Shown here: positions 36,756 to 46,969 of the stretch, piece by piece
Layout: each line of letters begins with the position of its first letter
Numbering within the stretch: position 1 is the stretch's first letter
Source of the DNA: Fagopyrum homotropicum
Lineage: Eukaryota; Streptophyta; Magnoliopsida; Caryophyllales; Polygonaceae
Length of the DNA stretch: 64,000 nucleotides
NCBI GenBank assembly: GCA_033239125.1
Contig: BSWB01000004.1
Span: forward strand, 29,509,501 to 29,573,500
Direction: 5' to 3'
The notes under the pieces: model-generated
Told to the model about the DNA's origin: nothing
Database searches by the model: none
What the model saw: only the letters and a program-made list of their open reading frames with translations
Program-made: the position numbers and the translations under genes

Positions 36756-38251
36756 TAGTCATTAGTAAGTAACTACTCCCAACAATTCCCTTTTTACCAT
36801 TACTATCATCAAGGGTCATTACCGACCGTCAAGAGCTGTTCTTAAATTTCTTTATTAGAGTTATCATATTGGACTCATTTAACGTTACCATCCAGGCCAC
36901 TAGTACTGGTATTGATTTAACTTCACCATTTTCGTCGTGGATCTCCGAAAGAAATTCACTAGATGTCGATAAAATTCTTTTATAACCTTGTGGTTATTCT
37001 TCTTATCGGTTAACTAACCATCACTAGTTAACCCGCACATGTACTTTTAAGTTGTCCAAGTAGGATGTAGTTGACCTTCTACAACATCATAGACTTACTT
37101 TTCTTCCATCTCTTTTGAGGCTTGATATACTTGGTGAAATATATCTCCTCCACTCTCTCTGTTTATTCTTCTTTAGCTCCTCCTACAATCTACACTTTTT
37201 GGTAAGATTGTTATACTCTTATGAGTCCAGTTGTATCATTCTTCTTCCTTAGGTGTTGCTTGTAATGCTGCCTTTACAGAAGTTGGTTATTGTTGTATCC
37301 CGGTCTATGTCGGAATTCTCCTGTTTCTACGAGATCACTCCACTTCTATGTTGGTGAAATCCACCTTTCCCTTTCTGGCAATGCGTAAGCTTCCAAGTTG
37401 CAGCTCTTTAATTCTTTCTATTTGGATGGATAATGTATCTCGTGTTGACTTCCATACTTTTGACTGTCTCGGTTATCAATCTGGATTGTGGTGGAAATTA
37501 GCTTGTTGAGAGTGATCATATTTCGCCTTGCTTTTGGCATCAACTTTCACTTCCTAGTCTGTCAGTGAGCTTAAATTTTATGTCCCTTTTTCTTGATCGA
37601 TACCATATCTCCCTTTTGACTTTCATGTCTATGGAAATTTTCGACGTCATCCTCGTTGTTTGTGAAGTCACTTTACACAACTTGAAAGAGCCTCTCCGTT
37701 GTCTTTCTTAATTCCCTAGTTGGCGATCATCTCTTGCTTCTCCGGAACTACTCTCTTGTATATCCTTCATTTGATCCCGTTGAGTTGATTTGGGGTTTTC
37801 TTCTTGTCATCGTAATTGGTGTTGTCTTTGAGTCTTCACTTTTCCGTCTCGACGTTCCTCAACAAGCTCGAAGGAGTTGTCCGACGTTCGTCTACCCTAA
37901 TGCACATAACATGTGCATATTAATCCTCACGTTGATACCCTTCAAAAACTACTTAGATGTGTCCAAGGGTGAGAAACTCATTATGTTATCTCCATTAAGG
38001 ACATAATCATAACGACAATTCTGCTAATCTTCGGCATATACCTATCTATATAACATATCTTTATAAACAAGCTAAAAGTCCAACTACAGTAAAACCTAAA
38101 GTTCATACTAAGCATACTGAGATCCACGGTAGTAGTGGTGGTCAGCCGTACTATTTTATTCCCAACCAGACTATGCATGCATTTAAAAACCAAATTCTCT
38201 TTTTAAAACTCAGACCCCTTTTCGGGTTCTGCTTAAAACTTATTCGGTCTT

Positions 38252-38272
38252 TTAGAAGATTTCAAGTGCCAT
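38252..38272 (-). CDS. Conserved mini-ORF after the PBS of E
   Basis: The first ATG after the PBS opens a seven-codon frame, MALEIF then TAA, the same length as in A and D. Confidence 0.45.
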   Translation of the reverse strand: MALEIF

Positions 38273-38287
38273 TGTTGCCAACCTAGA

Positions 38288-38299
38288 GCTTTGATACCA
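38288..38299 (-). promoter_or_regulatory. Primer-binding site of E
   Basis: TGGTATCAAAGC on the element strand is the initiator tRNA-Met site with one substitution (G to A). It sits three bases from the 5' LTR. Confidence 0.85.
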
Positions 38300-38302
38300 T
38301 GT

Positions 38303-39781
38303 TGTAACACCCCAAATTCTCAGAACTCGGAGCGCTACTGGTTAGGACCTCACAATGGGTCCCGACCTCAGTTTGACAACAATATTACTAGGATCTTACA
38401 ACAAGACACAAATAAGAAAAACCGAAATTCATAAAATGTATTTGAAAAAGGATGAATGCAACAAAGTCTAACAGCCTATCGTACTTAAACAACGGAAAAG
38501 ACTAACTGTCTTAACAAAAGGGAAAGACAACACAACAACAACCCAAACCCCCACTCTAAAGAGTACGGAGACCCGGCTGACCACTACTTCCGGATCACTC
38601 AGCTGTTGTTTTAACCTGCAGTAAAACTAAAAACACAACAAAACAACCATTAGCTAGTTATCTAAACATTAGGAGAATAACAATAGCACACACACACATA
38701 AAATATTAAACACTCATCATGCTTTCATACAATCCATTTATTATCTTCATTTAAGTCATTCACTCTAATGATACTTATTTTGTGACACGAGGGATTCCCA
38801 AACCTCGCCTCCGCCCCCATGTACCCATCAGGAGTGGATCCGATGCATCTCACCGTGTACCTGTATGGTCTGGGTATAGAGAACCTCCCAGTCTCCTGGC
38901 AGAGCTGGGCAGTGATGTCACGGCCCGTTATACATACACTTGGGCCTTAACACATAATAACCACGGTCGTCTTAACAAGTTGTTATTTATTATAACACAC
39001 ATTGCACACACACAACCATTATCACCCAACTAATATCCAAAAACTGGCTAAGTAAGTCGCAAGGACTTACCTGAGTCAAAATACACTCTAACACGTCTCA
39101 AACAGTCCGTACTCGTGGTAACTCAAACGCCTGTCAAATAAGGCATGTGCATCAAAATCACATCCAGATGTCCAACCTCATGCTAAGGAATTAAGGAACA
39201 AGTTCTTACGGTAAAAGACCATTTTACCCTCAGCCGAAGGCTTCTCAAATTTATTCTTAAACTTTCTTATTCCTTTTAAAACTTGTTTCCATACTTTGTG
39301 TCTCTGGGTTAGCTACTTATAGGTCACCAGTTCAAACTTGAATCCACTCGAAAAGAATAACACTCTTCCTCCTTCCCGGTTACCATCTATTACATATATT
39401 ATCCGTATTATATACTTTAACTTTTCTCCTCAACTCACTTATTTAATTGTGTAATTATTCGGTACTCATATATATATCTACATATTTTATTTCCCATCTT
39501 GTACGGATTTAGGTACACTTACGTCATGAGTATATATATATTCTTATGTTTCTTTATATATACAAATCCTGAAATCCCAACTTATTTATATACATATTTA
39601 TATCTCTTTTACATAATTTCATAAATCCCAACTCGTACTTATATATATATACTCGCATTTTTATATATTCTATATTTATGCTTATAAATATACTCTTATA
39701 TAAAGATTATATATCCATTAAATTCCAAGCTTCTATAAACATGAATAGACTTTAAAACACTGATGTGTACACTTTTATTTC

Positions 39782-39852
<71 letters not shown>

Positions 39853-41002
39853 GTATATGTATATACTCGGCATACACAACTCTCATATAAGCTCACACCT
39901 GCTCCTACTAACCTACCGTATTGCATACCCGTACCACCTCCAATCTATGGTTTATATATGTATTCAAATTAAATTTATATATGTTTTCAAACTAAAATAT
40001 ATATACGTATACACTCTCTAATATATACGTATTCTAACTCACATATATACATGTATTAAAACTTGATTTTATACATATTTCATTCACAGTTATATTCGCA
40101 GGACAGGAGGAAGAAGGACCGGAGGAGCCTCTTACCGGCTGCTGTCCGGCATCCTCACTGGTGGTCGGAAACGACGGTGCGGAGCTGCTGCAGGCCGAAG
40201 AGAGGCTGTAGTGTAGCGATTCAAGAGTCGAGAGAAGGAAGGCGGAAAGAAAGGAGGGAGAAGGGAGGCGGTCTCACCCACTGTAGCGGCGGAGGGAAGC
40301 TCGGCGGCACTGGCGGTTGACGGCATGGCGGAACAATCCTGTCGTTGTTGCTACTGGCTCGAGGCGGCGGCAGCAAGGGCGAGGGAGGCGTCGTCGTAGT
40401 GACAGCCAAGCAAGGAAGACGCTGCTAGGGCTGATGTCGCCGGCGGACAGGGAAGGCGGACGAGGCGTGGTGGCGGCGTCGTCTGGGCGGTCGACGGAGG
40501 CGGCGCAGTGGCACGGTGGCGCCTTCGGTGTGGTACGTTGTTGCGGCTGTCCTTTGTACAGAGAGAGAGACGGAGTAGCAGGAAGCGGCAAGTAGGAGAA
40601 TAGAGGATTAGGTTAAACGTGGTTAGCAGCAGGATTAGGGTTTAGGGTTAGCTTAGGAAATGGGCTGCTGGGCTTAGTAGGTGGACCTAGTAGTGGGCCA
40701 CATCCGGCCTGCCCTCGCATTATAACACGGATCCGAAACTCGTTACTCGCCCCGGATTTTCCGTTTATGTGCGGGAATTTATATAATACGAAATTATATT
40801 CCGTATTGTATAAATTATTATTAAATTTTAACGTACGTAAAAATTATTTTCAAACACATATTCTCATCATTTTATGTGAATTAAGGTCACATAAAATGAT
40901 AGAACCTAAAACTCGTTTTAATTTATTTATTTATTTAATATTGACATATCGGAATTCGTTTAAAATCAAGATTAACGGATTTTAAAATTTTCGGTTATTA
41001 CA
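38303..41002 (-). mobile_element. E: 5' LTR, minus strand
   Basis: This 2,700-bp LTR is a close copy of 11563-14215. The main difference is a TA microsatellite of about 64 bp (39787-39851) against about 18 bp in the 3' LTR. The GTAAGTC/GACTTAC hairpin lies at 39052-39070, the GC-rich leader at about 40095-40600, the telo-boxes at 40635-40651 and the U3 hairpin at 40866-40900. Confidence 0.9.
39787..39851. repeat. TA microsatellite, long allele
   Basis: A pure AT dinucleotide run inside the E 5' LTR; the homologous run in the 3' LTR is much shorter. Confidence 0.9.
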
Positions 41003-42226
41003 AACTATATGGAACACAAGAAGCTCGGCCATTTTCCAAAATAAGCTTTTAGGCCAAATTACGATTTATTCATAAGGGCAAAAATCTGCATATTCCAAGG
41101 ATATAAGGTCAAGACTGCAATAACTTAAATCAGTAGGGCATAAACTTGAAATCTCTAAAAGAGTGGGCCAAAACTACAATACATAGAGGAATGGGTCCAG
41201 ATTGTAAATATACTAAAATTCAGGGGTCGATTTACAAAATTGTAAGATGCATCTTCTTCAACCTTGAATTTACGCAGAAGAGGGAAAGAGGGCAGCTCCG
41301 GCGGCTGTGCAGGCGGAGGAAGGAGAGGTGGCCGGCGTCGGTGCAGGGGGAGGAAGGAGAGGCCGCACAAAGGTGGTCCAAAATCCGGCGGCAGTGGTTG
41401 CCCTAGACTTGCGACGGGAGTACAGAGAACAAGGGAGGAAAAGAGGCGCGGCCTACTGGTGCTCCGATTGGGCCTAGGCAGCGGTGTGGACGCGTCCCCC
41501 TTTCATTCCGGTAGGTCCTAGTGGCGCAGCGTCTGCTCCGTCGTGGCCCCAGCTCGTCAATCGGGTTCCAGGTTTGCAACAGAGAGGGCAATCGGGAGAT
41601 GGGAGAAATTAGAGAGAGATGGTGAGTGAGGCGCGCAGGAGAGAGCCCAAGGGTTGGGATGCTCACAGGGCAGATGCAGATGAGGGTAAGAGCGAGGGGT
41701 CGGGTAAGAGCGAGGGGTTGGGTAGGAGAACGAGGGGTCGGTTGCAATAGCAGGTTGGGGAGCGAGGAGGTGGATGTGCTGTCACCAGCCGGGGGAGAGA
41801 GAGGGCAAAAAAAACAAAAGAAATATATGAAAAAAAAAGGAAAATGAAAAGAAGGAAGAATAGAAGGATAAAAGGCTAGACTTGATTAAAATCATTCGGA
41901 ACGGAATTATCTGATCGGAGAATTTTTTTTCGAACTTTCCTCGTAAAATATATTACGGGAAAATAAATATGTGGATCGAATATATATATAAATTAACTCG
42001 CGTATTATACCTTAAAATACAAAAACCATTCTCGCAATTTATTTTCCGAGATTATATGATAGTTTAAACGTGGGTAATAAAATATATCGGTGTATGTATA
42101 CATATATACCCATAGAATTTGATTTTACGACGTAAAATACTCGTAAAAATATATAAGCTATTAAAATATCGATAAAATCCGGACATGATAAAAATCGGAA
42201 ACGCTCCCAATAAACGGGGTGTTACA
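41003..42226 (-). mobile_element. G: 3' LTR, right piece (U3)
   Basis: The G LTR resumes with the AACTA duplicate and ends CGGGGTGTTACA at 42226. It has a purine-rich, GC-rich leader (about 41270-41810) and an AT-rich U3 end. Together with 10084-11562 the LTR carries perfect 10-bp inverted ends, TGTAACACCC and GGGTGTTACA. Frames in the leader, such as 41403-41747, are compositional. Confidence 0.8.
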
Positions 42227-42263
42227 TTAGATCCCTCTAAAAACAAGTTTCGTCCCAAAACTT
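42227..42263 (-). promoter_or_regulatory. PPT block of G
   Basis: A one-mismatch version of the palindrome (42245-42263) lies exactly 18 nt from the LTR. The gap reads GTTTTTAGAGGGATCTAA on the element strand. Confidence 0.75.
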
Positions 42264-43037
42264 GCTATACGTTGAACTTCTCGGTCCCTAAGGCTGAGGT
42301 ATGAACTCTCAAACTAAGATGGCTTAAACCTTCTAATCTATATACACTAAAAATGCTCCAACCATTATCGCAATAGAACTATAACCGGTCATAAAACTCA
42401 TTCCCGCACGGGGCGCAATCAACATATAACATCACACATGCACATAACTCAACTTAGGAAAGAACTAGGTCCAACCCTTCGATTTATCAACGCTACTAGC
42501 TCAACGTAAAACTCAATTAAAGATACTATCCTCCGACTTCCTATTAGCATCATTTGTTCTACGACGCCACTAACTCATCAAGACCAGCAAAACTTCTCGA
42601 GTCATACATGTACTTCCTAGATTGATACACATGAAACACCGGGTGAACGCTCACTACTCTCGAGTCTTTCTCAATGCAACATTTCCACTATGTTTCTTCT
42701 TTGCTTGTCTCTAACAAAGACGATCGAACTTCTAATTTACACCATTGGCTTTGGTTCTTGTCAAACCAAACTTTGATGTTACATATCGTCAATGCTTGTT
42801 GTAAGTTCCAAGTAAAGAAGGAAACACTTTACTCCATACTACTTCTATTAACAAGACACATATGCTATTACGTTTACATTGCTCTGCAATACTCGATCAA
42901 GACCTTTTCTCGAAGAAACACTTGTACATTTCAAACCCATCATGCATCAAAGCAAATCAAAACATTTGTACCAACGAATCCCCTCTTAACTCTCAAAACT
43001 CTATTATTAAATTTTCGTCTCATTCAATACTTTGTTG

Positions 43038-43378
43038 TCATCCGGAGGATACCATAATTGGTGTTATATAACTTCTCTCTTCACATATCTGGTAATGCTC
43101 AACAAAACTAAGAAACTTGTAACGTCTTTCACATCTCTCGGGGTTGGACATCCCGAGACAACTTGTCAAACACTTCCTCTCTTTTCCAAGAGTAGACCCA
43201 AAGTATCTTATCCGGACATCAATAAGCCCATGTGGAGTAACTACCACTCGTAGAGACCCTGGCTGGTCCCATAGTGTCGTGTTGGAAATATCCCAATCTC
43301 CAATTCTCAAACGGTGACAATCAAATCTTACTTAATCTTAGAAGAGGCTATCGACCCTTGCAGTTGATCGAGTAGATC
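43038..43378 (-). pseudogene. pol: G reverse transcriptase relic, part 2
   Basis: Read on the minus strand from 43378, the frame begins LLDQLQG and continues into scraps resembling the RT palm. Near 43100 it gives VTSFLVLL, like the start of the connection region. The segment with the catalytic YxDD box is not readable and seems deleted. It is the continuation of the RT fragment at 52708-52990, from which it is separated by the insertion of B. Confidence 0.6.
43374..43378. repeat. Target-site duplication of B (left)
   Basis: AGATC precedes B and recurs at 52703-52707. Confidence 0.9.
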
Positions 43379-43834
43379 TGTAATAGCTAGGATTTCCGAA
43401 TTCTAATTAATGTTGATTAACTTAATTGTTGATAGTAATTGACATATAACTTGTGAAGATTTCCCAAGTGATGAGTATGAGTCCCACCGTTATGTTCCTC
43501 GCGTAATTTTGGACGTTTGGGGAAATTTTTACTTTTTCCCCGGGTAATTATTTTTACCCTCCGGTGTTATTTGGAGCATTTGTGAGCTCCAATTAATAAA
43601 AATGCAGTTGAGAGAAATGATCAGGACATCGGATATGTCTTAGATATGAAATAACATATAGAGGCAAAACGGCCAAAAGAGTCGCTATTTCGTTTCTTAA
43701 CGGCTAAGAAAGACGGCTTAGGAATACACGTTTTCCGAGGCAGTTGTGTAATAATTATCCCTACAATATTCCAGATTTAATGTTCCAATCTCGAGAAGTT
43801 TGGAGAAAGAGGTTTGCCCCGCCTTTGGATTGGT

Positions 43835-43880
43835 TAAAGGATAATTATCGACTTTACTAAAGGATAATTATCGTCTTCAC
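43835..43880 (+). repeat. Two 23-bp promoter repeats in B 5' LTR
   Basis: Each unit has the core AAAGGATAATTATCG; the palindrome GATAATTATC contains an I-box-like GATAA on both strands. The 3' LTR has four units (50984-51075). Confidence 0.85.
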
Positions 43881-43889
43881 TATAAATAG
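43881..43889 (+). promoter_or_regulatory. TATA box of B 5' LTR
   Basis: TATAAATAG, 502 bp into the LTR and directly after the tandem repeats, followed by a pyrimidine-rich stretch. The 3' LTR equivalent is at 51076-51084. Confidence 0.75.
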
Positions 43890-45512
43890 CGGAAAATCCT
43901 TTATTAATTCATTTCCTTTCACGTTTTCTCGTAAAAGCTCTGATTTCTCTCAACCTTCAAACTCAGATCTACTCTCCGTTTCTATTCCGATTTCAATTCC
44001 GTTTGAGTTTCAGGATTCCTCTCTTCATTCTCTTCATAACGGTACCGAGTTTCTGCATTTCCGAGTATATGGAGGGCTGGTCGAGCATATATGTCACTAG
44101 GATGGTTCCGTCGCTCAGATTCCGATGAATTTGATGCTGTCCATGCGTAGCCTGCGTCGTTGTGATTCTGAATCTTCTTTCAGATCGTCAATCGGGTTAG
44201 TAACGAATAAGTTATGAATTTATCCGTTTTCCGTACTGCGATTTGGCCTAAATTGAGTTTAGGCTTGGCAAATAGGACAATTAGAAATTCCATTATGGTC
44301 GTTATATTATTCTGTGATTATGGGTTGTTTGTTTGATGAAATCTGATGATAGGGGGTTTAGAAATTGCCTGCGGGCAAAACGTTATTCTCGCAAAATCTA
44401 ATTAATTAATTAATTAAAGGTTAATTACTTAAATTTGGTTAGAATTGAGATTAAGGAATTTTGATTAGATACTACCTTGAGATTTGAGGAATTGTAAGTT
44501 ATGTTGAGATATTGAGGTTTAGTTGGTTGTGAGGCTTATAGATTGATTATGATCCTTATGGATCCCTTGGGTCTAGATGTAACCTTTTTGATTGATAGGA
44601 GTATTGATATCTCTTTATGCCTTGTTATTAGGAAGTGTCCCTCTCAAGATTGGAGGTTGATCGTGGTTATGATTGTACGAGGTTGAGGTAAGTCCGTAGG
44701 ACTTACTTAGCTACCATCCCTATATTGGGTGTTTGCATGAGTGGTGTGTGCTTTATATGTTTGCTATGATATCATGAGTTGTCGTTTTTATCGACCTATG
44801 TTCTATTGACTGCCCCACTGCGTGGCTGTGATAACCTTTCCCTTTCATCCCGCCGTGGAGTCTGGGAGGTTCTCTGATGTCGGGCCAGACTGGTTTACAG
44901 GAAGGGTGCAATCCACTCCCATAGGGTACACGGATTGTGTGACCGATACTCGTACAGCTAGACATTGTACTCAGAGGCGGGGATGTATCGGTCCTCGTGT
45001 CACATACTTTCATCTATCTATATATATACGGTTTTTGAGTGAATGGTTATTATATAAAGATAATAAATGGGTAAATGTGTGATAGCATGCTGAGGTGTTT
45101 ATCTTTCATGATTGTGTTTGTGCTTATGCATTACCTCATATATGTATGGTTAGCTAACGGTTTCATACCGTGTTGTAGATGTTTACAGGTTAGGCGCTAA
45201 TGGGTGATCTAGCAGGGTGACAGGCCGAGGACTCTCGTACATTAGGTGGTTTGTTTGGGTTTGTTGTGTTCCCCTCCTGTGTGAGGATGTTCTTTTGTAC
45301 CTCCTGTGTGAGGTTGTCGTTTTATATATTCGGCTATGTTGTTGTTTACTTTGGGTTGTACAGTTTATACTGTTTTATGTATTTGTTTTATATCTGTCAG
45401 TGTCATGTTGTAAGGTCCAGTTAACTTGTTGTCAGGCTAGGGTCAGGATCCATTGTGAGATCCTAGCCCAATGTGACATCCCGAGTCCCGCGGATTCGGG
45501 GTGTTACAGAGT

Positions 45513-45526
45513 TGGTATCAGATCCC
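45513..45526 (+). promoter_or_regulatory. Primer-binding site of B
   Basis: TGGTATCAGATCCC starts four bases after the 5' LTR. It matches the initiator tRNA-Met site except for one base (T for G). Confidence 0.85.
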
Positions 45527-45538
45527 AGGTTGACAACA

Positions 45539-45568
45539 ATGGCACTTGCTACCTGCAATGAGGTTTGA
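45539..45568 (+). CDS. Mini-ORF after the PBS of B
   Basis: The first ATG after the PBS opens a nine-residue frame starting MAL, as in A and E, but the rest has diverged and it stops at TGA three codons later than the others. Confidence 0.35.
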   Translation: MALATCNEV

Positions 45569-45581
45569 TAGGTAAAATAAA

Positions 45582-45601
45582 CAGAGCCCACACGGGATCT
45601 G
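45582..45601 (+). promoter_or_regulatory. Post-PBS CAGA-CCC hairpin of B
   Basis: CAGAGCCC pairs with GGGATCTG around ACAC; the base that mismatches inside the stem differs from those in D and E while the flanking pairs are kept. Confidence 0.6.
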
Positions 45602-45903
45602 ACGTTTTCAAAGGTTTTGGTTTTAAGCGTGGTTTTGGGATAGAATGTACGAGAAGTCGTCACCTCTGTCATGGATCTATGCAGCGTAGATATGTATATA
45701 TATCTATGTGAACTATGGATTATGTGGATGTATTATACGCATATCGATACCTATGGCATATATATAGCCTTATAAGATTAGGTGCGTATATCCTACAGAT
45801 GACTCAGACTAGAGTAGTATCTGTAGTGGGATGAGGTAGGGGTACACCCCCTCTTCCTCCAATGGTGATAAGTTAGGGACCAGTTTCCGCTGTAGTTTCG
45901 CCT

Positions 45904-46365
45904 ATGGCAGAGAACGAGTTTGAAGAGGCTGATCGTGTCTCCATGAGTAGATCCGAGTTTCAAGAGTATATGCAGCAAGTATATGAGGCGGTGATAGCGG
46001 GTAGACCTACACCGGGTTTACCAACATTTGTGAGATCAACTGAAGCTTCCGGATCAGAGAAGAAGCAACGGATTGAATCAGTTAGTGGAGAAGCAAAGAT
46101 GATGAATGGTGAACCAAGTCAGATACTAGGACAACCAAGTGGTCCTTTGGCCATGAAGACGACGGGCATAGAACTACAGTGTTTTAATTGCGGGAAGTTT
46201 GGACACCGGCGAGCTGTGTGCCCAAAGGCTCCCATCATATGCTTTACGTGTGGTAAAGCAGGGCATAGAGCGAAGTTTTGTCGACAGGGCAAGGCATTGC
46301 CTTTACAGGTTCCCTTCAAGAGTGAGATCATTCCAGGTGGACGACGAAGGTCGAGTTACCCTTAA
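45904..46365 (+). pseudogene. gag: B gag fragment with CCHC zinc knuckles
   Basis: Gag packages the element RNA; its nucleocapsid part binds RNA through CCHC knuckles. This 153-residue frame has a charged N-terminal part, a proline/glycine-rich middle and two perfect CX2CX4HX4C knuckles at residues 93-106 and 113-126. The same frame continues past stop codons at 46363 and 46390 with a third good knuckle (46396-46437) and a fourth from 46456 whose last cysteine is shifted by one base. So the original protein had four knuckles. Only about 90 residues precede the first knuckle, too few for a full capsid domain, so the N-terminus is truncated and the ATG at 45904 may not be the native start. Confidence 0.85.
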
Positions 46366-46969
46366 GTTGCACAGGTTGCAAGGATGGGATGATTATGTTT
46401 CAGTTGTGGCTATCCAGATCATTTGCATTCTATGTGCCCTTTGGCACTGATAGCTTGTTTCACTTGTGGTGAGCTAGGCCATCTGGCCCTTTCTGTCAGC
46501 ACGGTGGTGTTTCTTCCCAGCAAGACCTTCCTCTTTCCGGTGTAGAAAGAGTGGAAGTGGAGGCTATAGTAATGACCTCAGTGATACCTGAGGAGCATGG
46601 ATCTGACATTGAGTGATGATATGTAGTGGAGCTACGAGTGTTAGCTGTTATAGATACCATTCTCGTTAATGGTTTACCTGGTGGAGTTTTGCTTGTTGTG
46701 AGTGCTATGCACTTCATGTCTTTCGATGCATGCGTTAATGGTTGACTTTTTGTATATAGTAGAAGGTGGATTTTCCTTTACAAGATTACCTTTTTGGGTC
46801 TGAGATACCCGTGAGATGCGTGTTTGTTCCCTTATTTCAGGGACCCGTGTATGGTTGCAGACTTCTTTGTCATGTCGTAGGTGCATGAGGAAGTCATTAT
46901 GTGTATGGTTTGGATGAATAGATATCATGTGGTGTTAGCTTTTAATAGTAAGACTATTATAGTTTACTG

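Larger units (their letters stand above)
36756..38302 (-). mobile_element. E internal region, PBS-proximal piece
   Basis: E resumes after F with the TAGTC duplicate and runs to the 5' LTR, in parallel with D 3400-5033. Near its right end are the CAGA-CCC hairpin (38211-38231), the mini-ORF (38252-38272) and the PBS (38288-38299). This should be the gag region, but no intact frame or CCHC knuckle is readable. Confidence 0.8.
42227..43378 (-). mobile_element. G: 3' end of the internal region
   Basis: The region between PPT and B holds a shrunken pol. An integrase tail relic with a HPVFHV core is readable near 42580-42660, and RT/RNase H scraps lie at 43038-43378. Only about 1.1 kb separates the RT fragment from the PPT, where an intact element would need around 3 kb, so much has been deleted. 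Confidence 0.75.
43379..45508 (+). mobile_element. B: 5' LTR
   Basis: The LTR is 2,130 bp, from TGTAATAGC to GGGGTGTTACA. It has two copies of a 23-bp repeat (43835-43880) directly before a TATA box, a CT-rich start of transcript, GTAAGTCC-GTA-GGACTTAC (44688-44706), CGGGGA/TCCTCG (44978-44997), CTAACGGTTTCATACCG near 45152 and the terminal hairpin CCCGAGTCC-CGC-GGATTCGGG (45480-45500). Confidence 0.95.

Noticed and set aside
44822..45082. 86-codon frame repeated at 52016
   Set aside because: The repetition reflects the two LTRs of B. The frame spans structured R-U5 sequence and resembles no protein.
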